Notes under the pieces: generated by a model
What the model saw: only the letters and a program-made list of their open reading frames with translations
Told to the model about the DNA's origin: nothing
Database searches by the model: none
Translations under genes and position numbers: made by a program
Part shown: positions 44,753 through 54,931 of the stretch, one piece after another
Position numbering within the stretch: position 1 is the stretch's first letter
Layout of the letters: each line of letters begins with the position of its first letter
Assembly: GCF_001426225.1 (NCBI RefSeq)
Contig: NZ_LMRT01000014.1
Coordinates: 337,514-401,513, forward strand
Reading direction: 5' to 3'
DNA length: 64,000 nt
From: Allobosea sp. Leaf344
Lineage (GTDB): Bacteria; Pseudomonadota; Alphaproteobacteria; Rhizobiales; Beijerinckiaceae

Positions 44753-46879
44753 ATGACAGAATTGCCCCGCATCGCGCATCACCCCTCGGTCTGCCCGCAT
44801 GATTGCCCCTCCGCCTGTTCGCTGGAGGTCGAGGTGATCGACGGGCGCAGCATCGGCCGCGTCAGGGGTTCGAAGCGCCAGAGCTACACCGATGGCGTGA
44901 TCTGCGCCAAGGTCGCGCGCTATTCCGAGCGCATCCACCATCCCGACCGGCTCCTCCATCCGCTGCGTCGCGTCGGCCCCAAGGGCTCCGGGCAGTTCGC
45001 GCGGATCAGCTGGGACGAGGCGCTGGACGAGATCGCCGAGCGCTTTCTCGGGATCGAGGCGGAATTCGGCGCCGAGGCGGTCTGGCCCTATTACTATGCC
45101 GGCACCATGGGGCTGGTGATGCGCGACGGCATCAACCGGCTGCGCCACGCCAAGCGCTATTCCGGGCAATATTCCACGATCTGCACCACCATGGCCTGGA
45201 CCGGCTTCATCGCCGGCACCGGCCGTCTCGCCGGGCCCGATCCGCGCGAGATGGCGAAATCGGATTGCGTGGTGATCTGGGGGACCAACGCGGTCCATAC
45301 CCAGGTCAATGTGATGAACCACGCCGTCAAGGCGCGGAAGACGCGGGGCGCCAAGATCGTCGCGATCGACATCTATCGCAACGCCACGCTCGACCAGGCC
45401 GATCTCGGGCTGGTGCTGCGGCCGGGTACCGATGCCGCGCTGGCCTGCGGCGTCATGCACATCCTGTTTCGCGACGGCCATGCCGACCGCGACTATCTCG
45501 CCCGTCACACCGACGCGCCGGCCGAGCTGGAAGCGCATCTGAAGACGCGCACGCCGGAATGGGCCGCCGCCATCACCGGGCTGAGCGTCGCCGAGATCGA
45601 GGAATTCGCCGCGCTGGTCGGCACCAACAAGCGCAGCTTCTTCCGTCTCGGCTATGGCTTTGCGCGCCAGCGCAACGGTGCCGTCTCGATGCATGCCGCG
45701 CTCTGCGTGCCGACGGTGACGGGCGCCTGGCAGCATGAGGGAGGCGGCGCCTTCCACAGCAACAGCGGCATCTACAAATGGCGCAAGAGCCTGATCGAGG
45801 GGCTCGACGTGATGGACCGCTCGGTGCGCCAGCTCGACCAGTCGCAGATCGGCCGCGTCCTCACCGGCGATGCCGAGGCGCTGCGCCAGCGTGGCCCGGT
45901 CAAGGCGCTCTTCATCCAGAACACCAACCCGGTCTCGGTCGCTCCGGAGCAGGAGCTGGTCAAGCGCGGCTTCGCCCGCGACGATCTCTACACCGTGGTC
46001 CACGAGCAGTTCATGACCGAGACGGCCGCGATGGCCGACATCGTGCTGCCGGCGACGCAGTTCATGGAGCATGACGACATCTATCAGGGCGGCGGCCACC
46101 AGCACATCATGTGGGGCGGGAAACTCGTCGATCCGCCGGGCGAATGCCGCTCGAACCATGAGGTGATCTGCGCGCTGGCCGCGCGGCTCGGCGCCAGCCA
46201 TCGCGGCTTCGCCATGACCGCGCGCGAGATCGTCGACTGGACGCTGCGGGAAAGCGGCCGCGGCACGCTGGACGAGCTGATCGCCACTGATTTCACCGAT
46301 GTACAGCCGGATTTTCGCACGGCGCATTATCTCGACGGCTTCGGCTATCGCGACCGCAAATTCCGCTTCAAGCCGGATTGGCCGGCCGTGCCGAACGCCA
46401 ATGACGGGGCGGTCGGGCCCTGGCAGCAGATGCCGGCGCTGCCGGATTACTGGAACGTGCTGGAAAGCGCCGACGAGGCCCATCCCTTCCGCCTCGCGAC
46501 CAGCCCGGCGCGCAGTTTCCTGAACTCGACCTTCACGGAGACGCCGGGTTCGCTGAAGAAGGAGGGCCGCCCGACGCTGATGCTGCACCCGCTCGACGCC
46601 GCGGCGCTCGGCATCGGCGAAGGCGACGAGGTCGAGATCGGCAATGGCCGCGGCAGCGTCTTCCTGCACGCCGTGCTGTTCGACGGCGTGGTCAGGGGGG
46701 TGGCGATCGCCGAATCGATCTGGCCCAACAGCGCCCATAGGCACGGGCGCGGCATCAACACCATCACCGGCGCGGACGCAGTCGCGCCCTTCGGCGGGGC
46801 CGCCTTCCACGACAACAAGATCTGGGTCCGCAAGGCGGCGCTCGGCGATGCCGCGCAGCCCGTGAGCGGCGCGGGCTGA
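44753..46879 (+). CDS. molybdopterin-dependent oxidoreductase with one 4Fe-4S cluster (bis-MGD family)
   Basis: 708 residues. The N-terminal 4Fe-4S site is C14-x3-C18-x3-C22-x28-C51 (CPHDCPSAC then GVICAK). Molybdopterin domains follow (ISWDEALDEIAERFL, VVIWGTNAVHTQVNVM, ALFIQNTNPVSVAPEQEL, MADIVLPATQFMEHDD) and the C-terminal dinucleotide-binding beta-barrel (LMLHPLDAAALGIGEGDEVE). There is no Tat signal, so it is cytosolic. No partner electron-transfer subunits or cofactor genes are nearby. Substrate unknown. Start placed at 44753 with no clear Shine-Dalgarno. Confidence 0.9.
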   Translation: MTELPRIAHHPSVCPHDCPSACSLEVEVIDGRSIGRVRGSKRQSYTDGVICAKVARYSERIHHPDRLLHPLRRVGPKGSGQFARISWDEALDEIAERFLGIEAEFGAEAVWPYYYAGTMGLVMRDGINRLRHAKRYSGQYSTICTTMAWTGFIAGTGRLAGPDPREMAKSDCVVIWGTNAVHTQVNVMNHAVKARKTRGAKIVAIDIYRNATLDQADLGLVLRPGTDAALACGVMHILFRDGHADRDYLARHTDAPAELEAHLKTRTPEWAAAITGLSVAEIEEFAALVGTNKRSFFRLGYGFARQRNGAVSMHAALCVPTVTGAWQHEGGGAFHSNSGIYKWRKSLIEGLDVMDRSVRQLDQSQIGRVLTGDAEALRQRGPVKALFIQNTNPVSVAPEQELVKRGFARDDLYTVVHEQFMTETAAMADIVLPATQFMEHDDIYQGGGHQHIMWGGKLVDPPGECRSNHEVICALAARLGASHRGFAMTAREIVDWTLRESGRGTLDELIATDFTDVQPDFRTAHYLDGFGYRDRKFRFKPDWPAVPNANDGAVGPWQQMPALPDYWNVLESADEAHPFRLATSPARSFLNSTFTETPGSLKKEGRPTLMLHPLDAAALGIGEGDEVEIGNGRGSVFLHAVLFDGVVRGVAIAESIWPNSAHRHGRGINTITGADAVAPFGGAAFHDNKIWVRKAALGDAAQPVSGAG

Positions 46880-47007
46880 GGCTCGCGGTGGCGACGCCGC
46901 GCTGCGTCGACGCCACGCTTGACCTTTGCCGATCGCTATGGACCATCGCAGCGCGCGGATGGGCCGGCCCTTAGGCTGAGTCTCCGCAACCATGGGAATG
47001 TCTCGCG

Positions 47008-47370
47008 ATGATGATTCGGCGGATGGGTGCGGCTGTTCTGGCCGCTGGGGTGGCTGCGCTGCTGTCGGTGGCGGCACAGGCCGCGAGCAGCCAGGCGCCG
47101 TTGCCGCCGCCCGATCCCACGGCGAAGAACCTCAGCCCCTACCGCATCCAGCTGCGCGCCTTCGACGCCTGCCTGGTCACCCAGTCGCGGCTGATGGGCA
47201 CCACCCGCGAGGCCGTGCATTCCGCCTGCAGCTGCTACGCCAAGGGCACTGTGGGGTCGATGACGAAGGCGGAGCTCCAGGCCTTCCGCGACACCGGCTA
47301 TTTCGACGACAGCACCCGCGCCAAGGCGCTCGGCTTCATCGATAGCTGCCGGCTGCGCCGCCCGATCTGA
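47008..47370 (+). CDS. small secreted cysteine-containing hypothetical protein
   Basis: 120 residues. The signal peptide ends at AAQAASSQ. The mature domain has cysteines in AFDACLVTQSRL, HSACSCYAKGTVG and FIDSCRLRR, four in all, likely two disulfides. I do not recognise the family, although short AFDACL...CSCYAKG proteins occur in related genomes. It lies upstream of the WYL regulator with a palindrome (47373-47385) in between. Confidence 0.7.
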   Translation: MMIRRMGAAVLAAGVAALLSVAAQAASSQAPLPPPDPTAKNLSPYRIQLRAFDACLVTQSRLMGTTREAVHSACSCYAKGTVGSMTKAELQAFRDTGYFDDSTRAKALGFIDSCRLRRPI

Positions 47371-47372
47371 CG

Positions 47373-47385
47373 GGTTGTTACAACC
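47373..47385. promoter_or_regulatory. palindrome GGTTGT-T-ACAACC upstream of the WYL regulator
   Basis: Six-base perfect arms around one base, two bases after the upstream gene's stop and 128 bases before the WYL start. A second copy of GGTTGT follows at 47391. It could be an operator (possibly autoregulatory) or a weak hairpin. Confidence 0.4.
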
Positions 47386-47512
47386 GGGCGGGTTGTATCC
47401 TCGCCCTGTTCCTGACATGTTCTGGCAGGAGGCTGCGACAATCTGTTCCATGAACGGAGCGGCCGCAGCGCTGCATCCGGCCGCAGCCATTTCAGGACAG
47501 GACATTCAAGCG

Positions 47513-48313
47513 ATGCAACGCGCCGAACGTTTGCTCGATCTGATCCAGAGCCTGCGCCGCCGCCGCCGGCCGGTCACGGCCGATACGCTCGCCGCCGAGC
47601 TCGACGTCTCGGTTCGCACCGTCTATCGCGATATCGGCGCGCTGACGCGCCAGGGCGTGCCGGTGCGCGGCGAGGCCGGCATCGGCTACATCCTCGACGC
47701 CGGCTTCGACATGCCGCCGCTGATGCTCTCGCCGGACGAGATCGAGGCGGTGCTGGTCGGCATGCGCTGGCTGACCGAACGGGCCGATCCGGTGCTCGCC
47801 CGCGCCGCCGAGGATGTCGTCAGCAAAGTGGCAGCGGTGCTGCCTGCGCATCTCAAGCCGATCCTGCTCGACGGGGCGCTGTTCGCGCCCGTCTACGGCG
47901 CCGACAAGCCGGTCGATCAGGTCGATGTCGCCGCGGTGCGCGCCGCCATCCGCCAGGGGCGCAAGCTCCAGGTGCGCTATCGCGACGAGGCCGGCCGCGA
48001 ATCCGAGCGGATGATCTGGCCGATCGGCATGACCTTCTTCGACAGGGTGCGGATCGTCATCGCCTGGTGCGAATTGCGCGGCGCCTTCCGTCATTTCCGC
48101 ACCGACAGGCTGACCGATCTCGTGGTGCGGGAGGAGCGCTATCCCGCCCGCCGGGCCGATCTGTTCCGGCGCTGGCAGGCGGAGGAGGCGCAGGCCCAGC
48201 GCGACGGCGAGGCCTGCGAGAAGAATCGCGGCGCGGCCGACCAGGCTCAGCGCGCGACCAGCGCCCCGTCGACCAGCGCCACGCGGCCGGAGGCGAGCTG
48301 CGCCAGGGCCTGA
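47513..48313 (+). CDS. WYL-domain transcriptional regulator (YafY-type)
   Basis: 266 residues. N-terminal helix-turn-helix QRAERLLDLIQSLRRRRRPV and LAAELDVSVRTVYRDIGALT, then the WYL ligand domain with WPIGMTFFDRVRIVIAWCEL and AFRHFRTDRLTDL. The family senses small molecules or nucleic acids. The start matches the family; the frame is open to 47375. The last 35 or so residues (after WQAEEAQAQ) have no family counterpart that I know and run 67 bases into the 3' end of convergent purN, suggesting the original stop codon was lost. Confidence 0.88.
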   Translation: MQRAERLLDLIQSLRRRRRPVTADTLAAELDVSVRTVYRDIGALTRQGVPVRGEAGIGYILDAGFDMPPLMLSPDEIEAVLVGMRWLTERADPVLARAAEDVVSKVAAVLPAHLKPILLDGALFAPVYGADKPVDQVDVAAVRAAIRQGRKLQVRYRDEAGRESERMIWPIGMTFFDRVRIVIAWCELRGAFRHFRTDRLTDLVVREERYPARRADLFRRWQAEEAQAQRDGEACEKNRGAADQAQRATSAPSTSATRPEASCARA

Positions 48314-48866
48314 GGATAGATCACATGCTCCTGCGCCAGCACGCGGCGGGCGAGGGTCTCCTCATCGTCGCCCGGCAGCACCGGCACGCGCGCCTGTGCG
48401 ATCACCGGCCCGGCATCGAGCTCCGGCACGACGAAATGCACGCTGCAGCCATGTTCGGCGACGCCCGCCTCCAGCGCCTGGCGATGGGTGTGCGTGCCCT
48501 TGAACAGCGGCAGCAGCGAGGGGTGGATATTGATCATCCGCCCCTCCCAGCGCCGTACGAACCAGGGCGTCATGATCCGCATGAAGCCGGCGAGTGCGAT
48601 CAGCTCGATCTGGTTGACCCGCAACACCTCGTCCATCGCCCGCTCGAAGGCCTCGCGATCGCCCTGGAAGGCGCGATGATCGACGATGGCGGTGGCGATG
48701 CCGAAGCCGCGGGCCCGCTCCAGCCCGCCGGCATCGGGCCGGTTGGAGAGCACCAGCGCGATCTCGGCCGGATGGTCCGGCGCCTGCGCCGCCTCGACCA
48801 GCGACACCATGTTCGAGCCGCGGCCGGAGATCAGGATCGCCGTGCGCTTGCGCGGATGGGTCCGGC

Positions 48867-48870
<4 letters not shown>
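48247..48870 (-). CDS. purN: phosphoribosylglycinamide formyltransferase
   Basis: 207 residues. [33 protein letters not shown], the catalytic block [20 protein letters not shown] and [18 protein letters not shown] define PurN, which adds the first formyl group in purine synthesis from 10-formyl-tetrahydrofolate. Its ATG overlaps the purM stop by four bases, so it is translationally coupled to purM. Its 3' end is overlapped by the convergent WYL gene. Confidence 0.97.
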
Positions 48871-49940
<1,070 letters not shown>

Positions 49941-50074
49941 GTCTCGCGCCTCGCTTGGATCAGCGCGAGCGATAGGCAAGCACGGCCCGGCTGGCAAGCC
50001 GGGAAGGGCCGCCGACCTTGCCGATCCACCGTTTCCGGGGCTAGCGTCGCCGCCCATCGCCGGGAAAGCGCGCC

Positions 50075-50605
50075 ATGACCCTGCCGAACCTGATCACCAT
50101 CGGAAGGCTGGTTTTAGTGCCGGTGCTGATCATGATGATCGTCAACGAGCGCTGGCAGGGCGCCTTCATCCTCTTCCTGATCGCCGGCCTGTCGGATGCG
50201 CTCGACGGCTATCTCGCCAAGCATCACGGCATGGCGAGCGAGCTCGGCGCCTATCTCGACCCGATCGCCGACAAGGCGCTGATCGTCTCGATCTACATCA
50301 CGCTCGCGGTCGTCGGCGTGATCCCCTCCTGGATCGTCATCCTCGTGGTCTCCCGCGACATCATGATCGTCTCGGCGGTGATCCTGTCCTGGGTGATGCT
50401 GCGGCCGGTGCCCATCGCCCCGATGATCATCAGCAAGCTCAACACGGTCGCGCAGATCGGCTTCGCCGCGCTGGTCCTCGGCAGCAAGGGCTTCGGGCTG
50501 GATCCCGGCCCGGCGCTGCAGATCGCGCAGGGGCTGGTGGCGCTGTTGACGCTCGGTTCGATGGCGGCCTATCTCGGCTATTGGCTGCGGCACATGGCCA
50601 GCTGA
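50075..50605 (+). CDS. CDP-alcohol phosphatidyltransferase family protein (PgsA-like)
   Basis: 176 residues with four to six membrane helices. The family motif is present as [10 protein letters not shown], then [15 protein letters not shown]; the usual DGxxAR arginine is lysine here. Members condense CDP-diacylglycerol with glycerol-3-phosphate or another polyol phosphate in the inner membrane. The start [16 protein letters not shown] is typical of PgsA/cardiolipin-type enzymes. Followed by the AI-2E permease and hdaA on the same strand. Confidence 0.88.
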   Translation: MTLPNLITIGRLVLVPVLIMMIVNERWQGAFILFLIAGLSDALDGYLAKHHGMASELGAYLDPIADKALIVSIYITLAVVGVIPSWIVILVVSRDIMIVSAVILSWVMLRPVPIAPMIISKLNTVAQIGFAALVLGSKGFGLDPGPALQIAQGLVALLTLGSMAAYLGYWLRHMAS

Positions 50606-50702
50606 ACCGACCGTCCGGGTTCGGCGCCGACGCCTTGGAAGACCGACTGCCCATCCCCATTATCCGCCTCCGGGCGCCGCCGAGCACGAGAGATCGAGAC
50701 AG

Positions 50703-51812
50703 ATGACATTGCAGCGGCAGATCGGCTTCTGGCTGGCCTCTCTCTTCCTGCTCGTCCTGCTGCTGGTGCTGCTGCGCGACGTGCTGCTTCCCTTCATCGC
50801 CGCGCTCGCTCTGGCCTATCTGCTCGATCCGCTCGCCGACAGGCTGGAGCGCCTGGGCATGAGCCGGCTCGCCGCCACCCTCGTCATCCTGGTCGTCTTC
50901 CTGCTGCTCTTCGTGCTCGCCCTCGTGCTTCTCGTGCCGCTGCTCGGCCAGCAGCTCTCCGCGCTGGTGCAGAAGCTGCCGACCGACGCCGCGCGGCTGC
51001 AGAGCCTGGTGCTCGAGCGCGGCGGGCCCTGGCTGGAGCGGCTCGGCGGGGCGGAACTGGCCAAGGATGCGCAGAGCTCGCTCGGCAACATCGTCGGCGA
51101 GGCGACGAAATGGGTCGGCAGCGTGCTGCAGGGGCTGTGGACCGGCGGCACCGCGATCATCGGCCTGTTCTCGCTGCTGGTGCTGACGCCGGTAATCGCC
51201 TTCTACCTGCTGGTCGATTGGGATCGCATGGTCGCGACCGTCGATGGCTGGCTGCCGCTCGACCATCGCGAGACGATCCGCGGGCTGCTGCACGAGATGG
51301 ACCGCTCGATCGCCGGCTTCCTGCGCGGGCAGGCGCTGGTCTGCCTGCTGCTCGGCCTGTTCTACGCCGTCGGGCTCAGCCTGCTCGGCGTCAATTTCGG
51401 CGCGCTGATCGGCATCATCTCGGGCTTCCTCTCCTTCATCCCCTATGTCGGCTCGCTGACCGGGCTCGTCCTCTCGGTCGGCGTCGCGATCGTGCAGTTC
51501 TGGCCGGACTGGACCATGCCCCTGGCGACGCTGGCGGTCTTCGCCGCCGGGCAATTCCTGGAGGGCAACATCTTCCAGCCGAAATTCGTCGGCGATTCCA
51601 TCGGCGTGCACCCGGTCTGGCTGATGTTCGCGCTGCTCGCCTTCGGCACGCTGTTCGGCTTCGTCGGGCTGCTGCTGGCGGTACCGCTGGCGGCGGTGAT
51701 CGGCGTGCTCTGCCGCTTCGCCCTGCGGCAATATCTGGCGAGCAACATCTATCATGGCGGCAGCGCCGCCAGGGCGGCCGAAGCCGCGGCCAAGATCCGG
51801 GCCGAGGGCTGA
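50703..51812 (+). CDS. AI-2E family transporter (PerM-like membrane protein)
   Basis: 369 residues with about eight hydrophobic segments, beginning RQIGFWLASLFLLVLLLVLL. Family marks are PFIAALALAYLLDPLADRLE, LTPVIAFYLLVDWDRM and FLEGNIFQPKFVGDSIGVHP near the C-terminus. The family name comes from TqsA; most members have no proven autoinducer role. In alphaproteobacteria this gene commonly precedes hdaA, as here (35 bases). Confidence 0.9.
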   Translation: MTLQRQIGFWLASLFLLVLLLVLLRDVLLPFIAALALAYLLDPLADRLERLGMSRLAATLVILVVFLLLFVLALVLLVPLLGQQLSALVQKLPTDAARLQSLVLERGGPWLERLGGAELAKDAQSSLGNIVGEATKWVGSVLQGLWTGGTAIIGLFSLLVLTPVIAFYLLVDWDRMVATVDGWLPLDHRETIRGLLHEMDRSIAGFLRGQALVCLLLGLFYAVGLSLLGVNFGALIGIISGFLSFIPYVGSLTGLVLSVGVAIVQFWPDWTMPLATLAVFAAGQFLEGNIFQPKFVGDSIGVHPVWLMFALLAFGTLFGFVGLLLAVPLAAVIGVLCRFALRQYLASNIYHGGSAARAAEAAAKIRAEG

Positions 51813-51847
51813 GCCGGCCCCGCAATGCCATGGAAGAGCCCGCAGCC

Positions 51848-52543
51848 ATGACCGAGGCGCCCCGCAAGCCGCGCCAGCTCGCCTTCGACCTGCCGGTGGA
51901 CAGCCGCCACGGCGTCGAGGATTTCCTCATCGGCCCCTCCAACGAGGCGGCCTATGCGCTGATCGAGGCCTGGCCCGCCTGGCCCGAGGCCTGGCTGCGG
52001 CTGATCGGGCCGGAAGGCGCCGGCAAGACCCATCTCGCGGCGATCTGGGCGAAAACCTCGCATGCCTGGACGGTGCAGGCGCAGGAGGTCACCCAGGCCG
52101 ATGTGCCGCATCTCGTGTCGCAGGGCGCGCTCGTGGTCGAGGATTGCGATTCCGGCCGCCTCGACGAGCCGGCGCTGTTCCACCTGATGAACGCGGTGAA
52201 GGCCAAGCGCGGCACGCTGCTGCTGACCGCCCGGAGCGCGCCCGATCGCTGGGGCCTGACGGTGCCGGACCTGCTGTCGCGGCTGCGGCTCGCTCCGCAT
52301 GCGGTGATCGAGCCGCCCGATGACGCGCTGCTGCGGGCCGTGCTGGTCAAGCTGTTCATCGACCGCCAGCTGATCGTCGACACCGGCATCATCGAGATGC
52401 TGGCGCAGCGCATGGAACGCTCCTTCGCCGGCGCGCGCGCTCTGGTCGACGGGCTCGACCGTCTGTCGCTGGAGCGCGGCCGCCGCGTCACCCGCGCTCT
52501 GGCCGGCGAGGCGCTGGCGGCGCTGTTTCCGGACACGCCCTAG
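51848..52543 (+). CDS. hdaA: DnaA-homologue regulatory inactivator HdaA
   Basis: 231 residues from ATG 51848 (GGAAGAG upstream; an in-frame ATG at 51830 lacks a ribosome site). The N-terminal QLAFDLPV matches a beta-clamp-binding motif; the AAA+ P-loop is GPEGAGKTHLAAIWA and Walker B LVVEDCDSG. It lacks the DnaA DNA-binding domain. HdaA with the clamp stimulates ATP hydrolysis by DnaA and prevents re-initiation. Placement after the AI-2E gene is conserved in the order. Confidence 0.9.
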   Translation: MTEAPRKPRQLAFDLPVDSRHGVEDFLIGPSNEAAYALIEAWPAWPEAWLRLIGPEGAGKTHLAAIWAKTSHAWTVQAQEVTQADVPHLVSQGALVVEDCDSGRLDEPALFHLMNAVKAKRGTLLLTARSAPDRWGLTVPDLLSRLRLAPHAVIEPPDDALLRAVLVKLFIDRQLIVDTGIIEMLAQRMERSFAGARALVDGLDRLSLERGRRVTRALAGEALAALFPDTP

Positions 52544-52578
52544 AAGCGCCCGCCAAGCGGCGCAACCCTTCCAGCGCC

Positions 52579-53322
52579 TCAGGCCGGCGGCTGCGGCGTC
52601 AGCACTTTGCCTTGCGGGAAATCGAAGATCTTGCCGGTCTCGGTCCAGCCGGGCGAGGCGAGCTGCAGGAGATGCGGCGCGAGTTCCTCCGGCGTCTTCA
52701 GCGTCAGCGGGTCTTCGCCCGGCATCGCCTCGGCCCGCATCCGCGTCCGCAGCGGCCCCGGATTGACCAGCATCACCTTCATCGGCGTCGTCGCGGTCTC
52801 CGCGGCATAGGTGCGCGCCATCGCCTCGACGGCGGCCTTGGAGATCGAATAGGGGCCCCAATAGGCCAGGCATCTATGCGCCGCGCCGGACGAGAGCATG
52901 ATCACCCGCGGCGCATCCGAGGCCTGCAGCGCCGGTTCGACGCTCTTCAGCAGGCGCCAATTCGCGCTGACATTGATGTCGAAGACCCGGTTCCATTCCT
53001 TGGGCGATGCATGGGTCAGCGGGGTCAGCGGCCCCAGTATCCCGGCATTGGCGAGCAGGATGTCGAGCTTGCCCCAGCGCTGCAGCAGGGCGGGGCCGAG
53101 CTTCTCGATCGCCGCCGCATCCGCCAGATCGACCGGGACCAGCGTCGCGCCCTCGCTGCCGGTCGCCTTGATCTCGTCATCGAGCTCCTCGAGCGCGCCG
53201 GAGGTGCGGGCCAGCGCCACGACATGCGCCCCCGCGCCGGCGAAAGCGAGCGCCGCCGCCCGGCCGATGCCACGCGAGGCGCCGGTGACGAGCGCGACGC
53301 GCCCTTGCAGAGGCTTGGTCAT
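52579..53322 (-). CDS. SDR-family NAD(P)-dependent oxidoreductase
   Basis: 247 residues of the classical SDR type: TGASRGIG at 13-20, NAG at 92-94, Ser145 and the catalytic pair Tyr158/Lys162 (YSISK). It follows purF by 93 bases on the same strand; the purF-SDR pair is common in Rhizobiales. Substrate unknown. The tail KIFDFPQGKVLTPQPPA is typical of this particular SDR subgroup. Confidence 0.9.
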   Translation of the reverse strand: MTKPLQGRVALVTGASRGIGRAAALAFAGAGAHVVALARTSGALEELDDEIKATGSEGATLVPVDLADAAAIEKLGPALLQRWGKLDILLANAGILGPLTPLTHASPKEWNRVFDINVSANWRLLKSVEPALQASDAPRVIMLSSGAAHRCLAYWGPYSISKAAVEAMARTYAAETATTPMKVMLVNPGPLRTRMRAEAMPGEDPLTLKTPEELAPHLLQLASPGWTETGKIFDFPQGKVLTPQPPA

Positions 53323-53415
53323 CCTGTGGATCCCTGTCGCGGTAGAGCGGAGCTCCGGGGGCGCGACGCCGTCTTGCGGGTCGCGCCGGAGATCCGCGGA
53401 GAGGCCCGGCGCCGG

Positions 53416-54888
53416 TCAGCCCGCCTCGGCCAGAAGCGAGATCTGCTGCTTGGCGCTCTCGCCGATCACGTCGGTCAGCGAGGTCGGGTAGTCGCCGGTG
53501 AAGCAATGATCGGTGAATTGCGGCCGCACCGGATCGCGGCGGTCATGGCCCATCGCGCGGTAGAGCCCGTCCACCGACAGGAAGGCCAGCGAATCGGCGC
53601 CGACGAACTGCCGCATCTCCTCCAGGGAATGCGTCGCGGCCAGCAGCTTCTCGCGGTCCGGCGTGTCGATGCCGTAATAATCGGGATGGGTGATCGGCGG
53701 CGAGGAGATGCGGAAATGCACCTCGCGCGCCCCGGCCTCGCGCATCATCTTGACGATCTTAAAGCTGGTCGTGCCGCGCACGATCGAATCGTCGACGAGC
53801 ACGATGCTCTTGCCCTCGACCACGCTGCGATTGGCAGAATGCTTCAGCCTGACGCCGAGCTCGCGGACCTTCTGCGTCGGCTCGATGAAGGTGCGCCCGA
53901 CATAATGGTTGCGGATGATGCCGAGCTCGAAGGGGATGCCGCTGGCCTGCGCGAAGCCGAGTGCCGCCGGCACCCCGGAATCGGGAACGGGCACGATGAC
54001 GTCGGCATTGGCCGGAGCCTCCTGTGCCAGCACCGCGCCCATCTGCTTGCGGCGCTCATAGATGCTGCGCCCCTTCACGATGGAATCGGGCCGGGCGAAA
54101 TAGATGTATTCGAAGATGCAGGGCCGCTCCGCGGTCGGCGGGAAGGGCTTGTGGCTCTCGATCCCCGCTTCGGAGACGACCACCACCTCGCCATTCTCGA
54201 CCTCGCGGATGAATTTCGCGCCGATGATGTCGAGCGCGCAGGTCTCCGAGGTCAGGATCGGGCAGCCATCGAGCTCGCCCAGCACGAGCGGGCGGATGCC
54301 GAGCGGATCGCGCGCGCCGATCAGCTTCTTGTTGGTCATGCCGACGAAGGCATAGGCGCCCTCGATCTGGCGGATCGCCTCGACGAAGCGCTCGATGAAC
54401 TGGCCCTTACGGCTGCGCGCCACCAGATGCAGCAGCACCTCGGTATCGGAGGTCGACTGATAGATCGCCCCGTCCCGCACCAGATTGCGGCGCAGGGTCA
54501 GCCCATTGGTCAGATTGCCGTTATGCGCCACGGCGAAGCCGCCGCCATGCAACTCGGCGAAGAGCGGCTGGACATTGCGCAGGATGGTCTCGCCGGTGGT
54601 GGAGTAGCGGACATGGCCGATGGCCTGCGCGCCCTTGAGCTTCTCGATGACGGCGGCCTCCGAGAAGGTGTCGCCGACGAGGCCCATGCGCCGCTCGGAA
54701 TGGAAGCGGCTGCCGTCGAAGGAGACGATGCCCGCCGCCTCCTGGCCGCGATGCTGCAGGGCGTGCAGCCCGAGCGCGGTCAGCGCCGCGGCATCGGCAT
54801 GGCCAAAAATGCCGAAGACGCCGCATTCCTCCCGCAGCCGGTCGGCATTGGGGTCGAAAGCGTCGTCAGGCACGATCTGCGGGTTCAT
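53416..54888 (-). CDS. purF: amidophosphoribosyltransferase
   Basis: 490 residues from ATG 54888, which has GGAG six bases upstream (an ATG at 54900 overlaps that site). The first 21 residues are a propeptide ending at Glu before the catalytic Cys of CGVFGIFGHA. Glutaminase blocks ALGLHALQHRGQEAAGI and VAHNGNLTNG, and the PRPP loop VLVDDSIVRGTTS are present. It makes phosphoribosylamine, the first committed step of purine synthesis. Downstream of cvpA as in many bacteria. Confidence 0.97.
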   Translation of the reverse strand: MNPQIVPDDAFDPNADRLREECGVFGIFGHADAAALTALGLHALQHRGQEAAGIVSFDGSRFHSERRMGLVGDTFSEAAVIEKLKGAQAIGHVRYSTTGETILRNVQPLFAELHGGGFAVAHNGNLTNGLTLRRNLVRDGAIYQSTSDTEVLLHLVARSRKGQFIERFVEAIRQIEGAYAFVGMTNKKLIGARDPLGIRPLVLGELDGCPILTSETCALDIIGAKFIREVENGEVVVVSEAGIESHKPFPPTAERPCIFEYIYFARPDSIVKGRSIYERRKQMGAVLAQEAPANADVIVPVPDSGVPAALGFAQASGIPFELGIIRNHYVGRTFIEPTQKVRELGVRLKHSANRSVVEGKSIVLVDDSIVRGTTSFKIVKMMREAGAREVHFRISSPPITHPDYYGIDTPDREKLLAATHSLEEMRQFVGADSLAFLSVDGLYRAMGHDRRDPVRPQFTDHCFTGDYPTSLTDVIGESAKQQISLLAEAG

Positions 54889-54931
54889 CGCGGTCTCCAT
54901 GCATCAGGTCCCGGAGGGTCCTGCGCCAGAA

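Noticed and set aside
44687-47077. 796-codon open frame on the minus strand
   Set aside because: Antisense to the molybdopterin oxidoreductase and compositionally a shadow of it.
50075-51812. Quorum-sensing locus based on the AI-2E family name
   Set aside because: The family name reflects one E. coli member; no luxS or lsr genes are nearby and the hdaA linkage is housekeeping.
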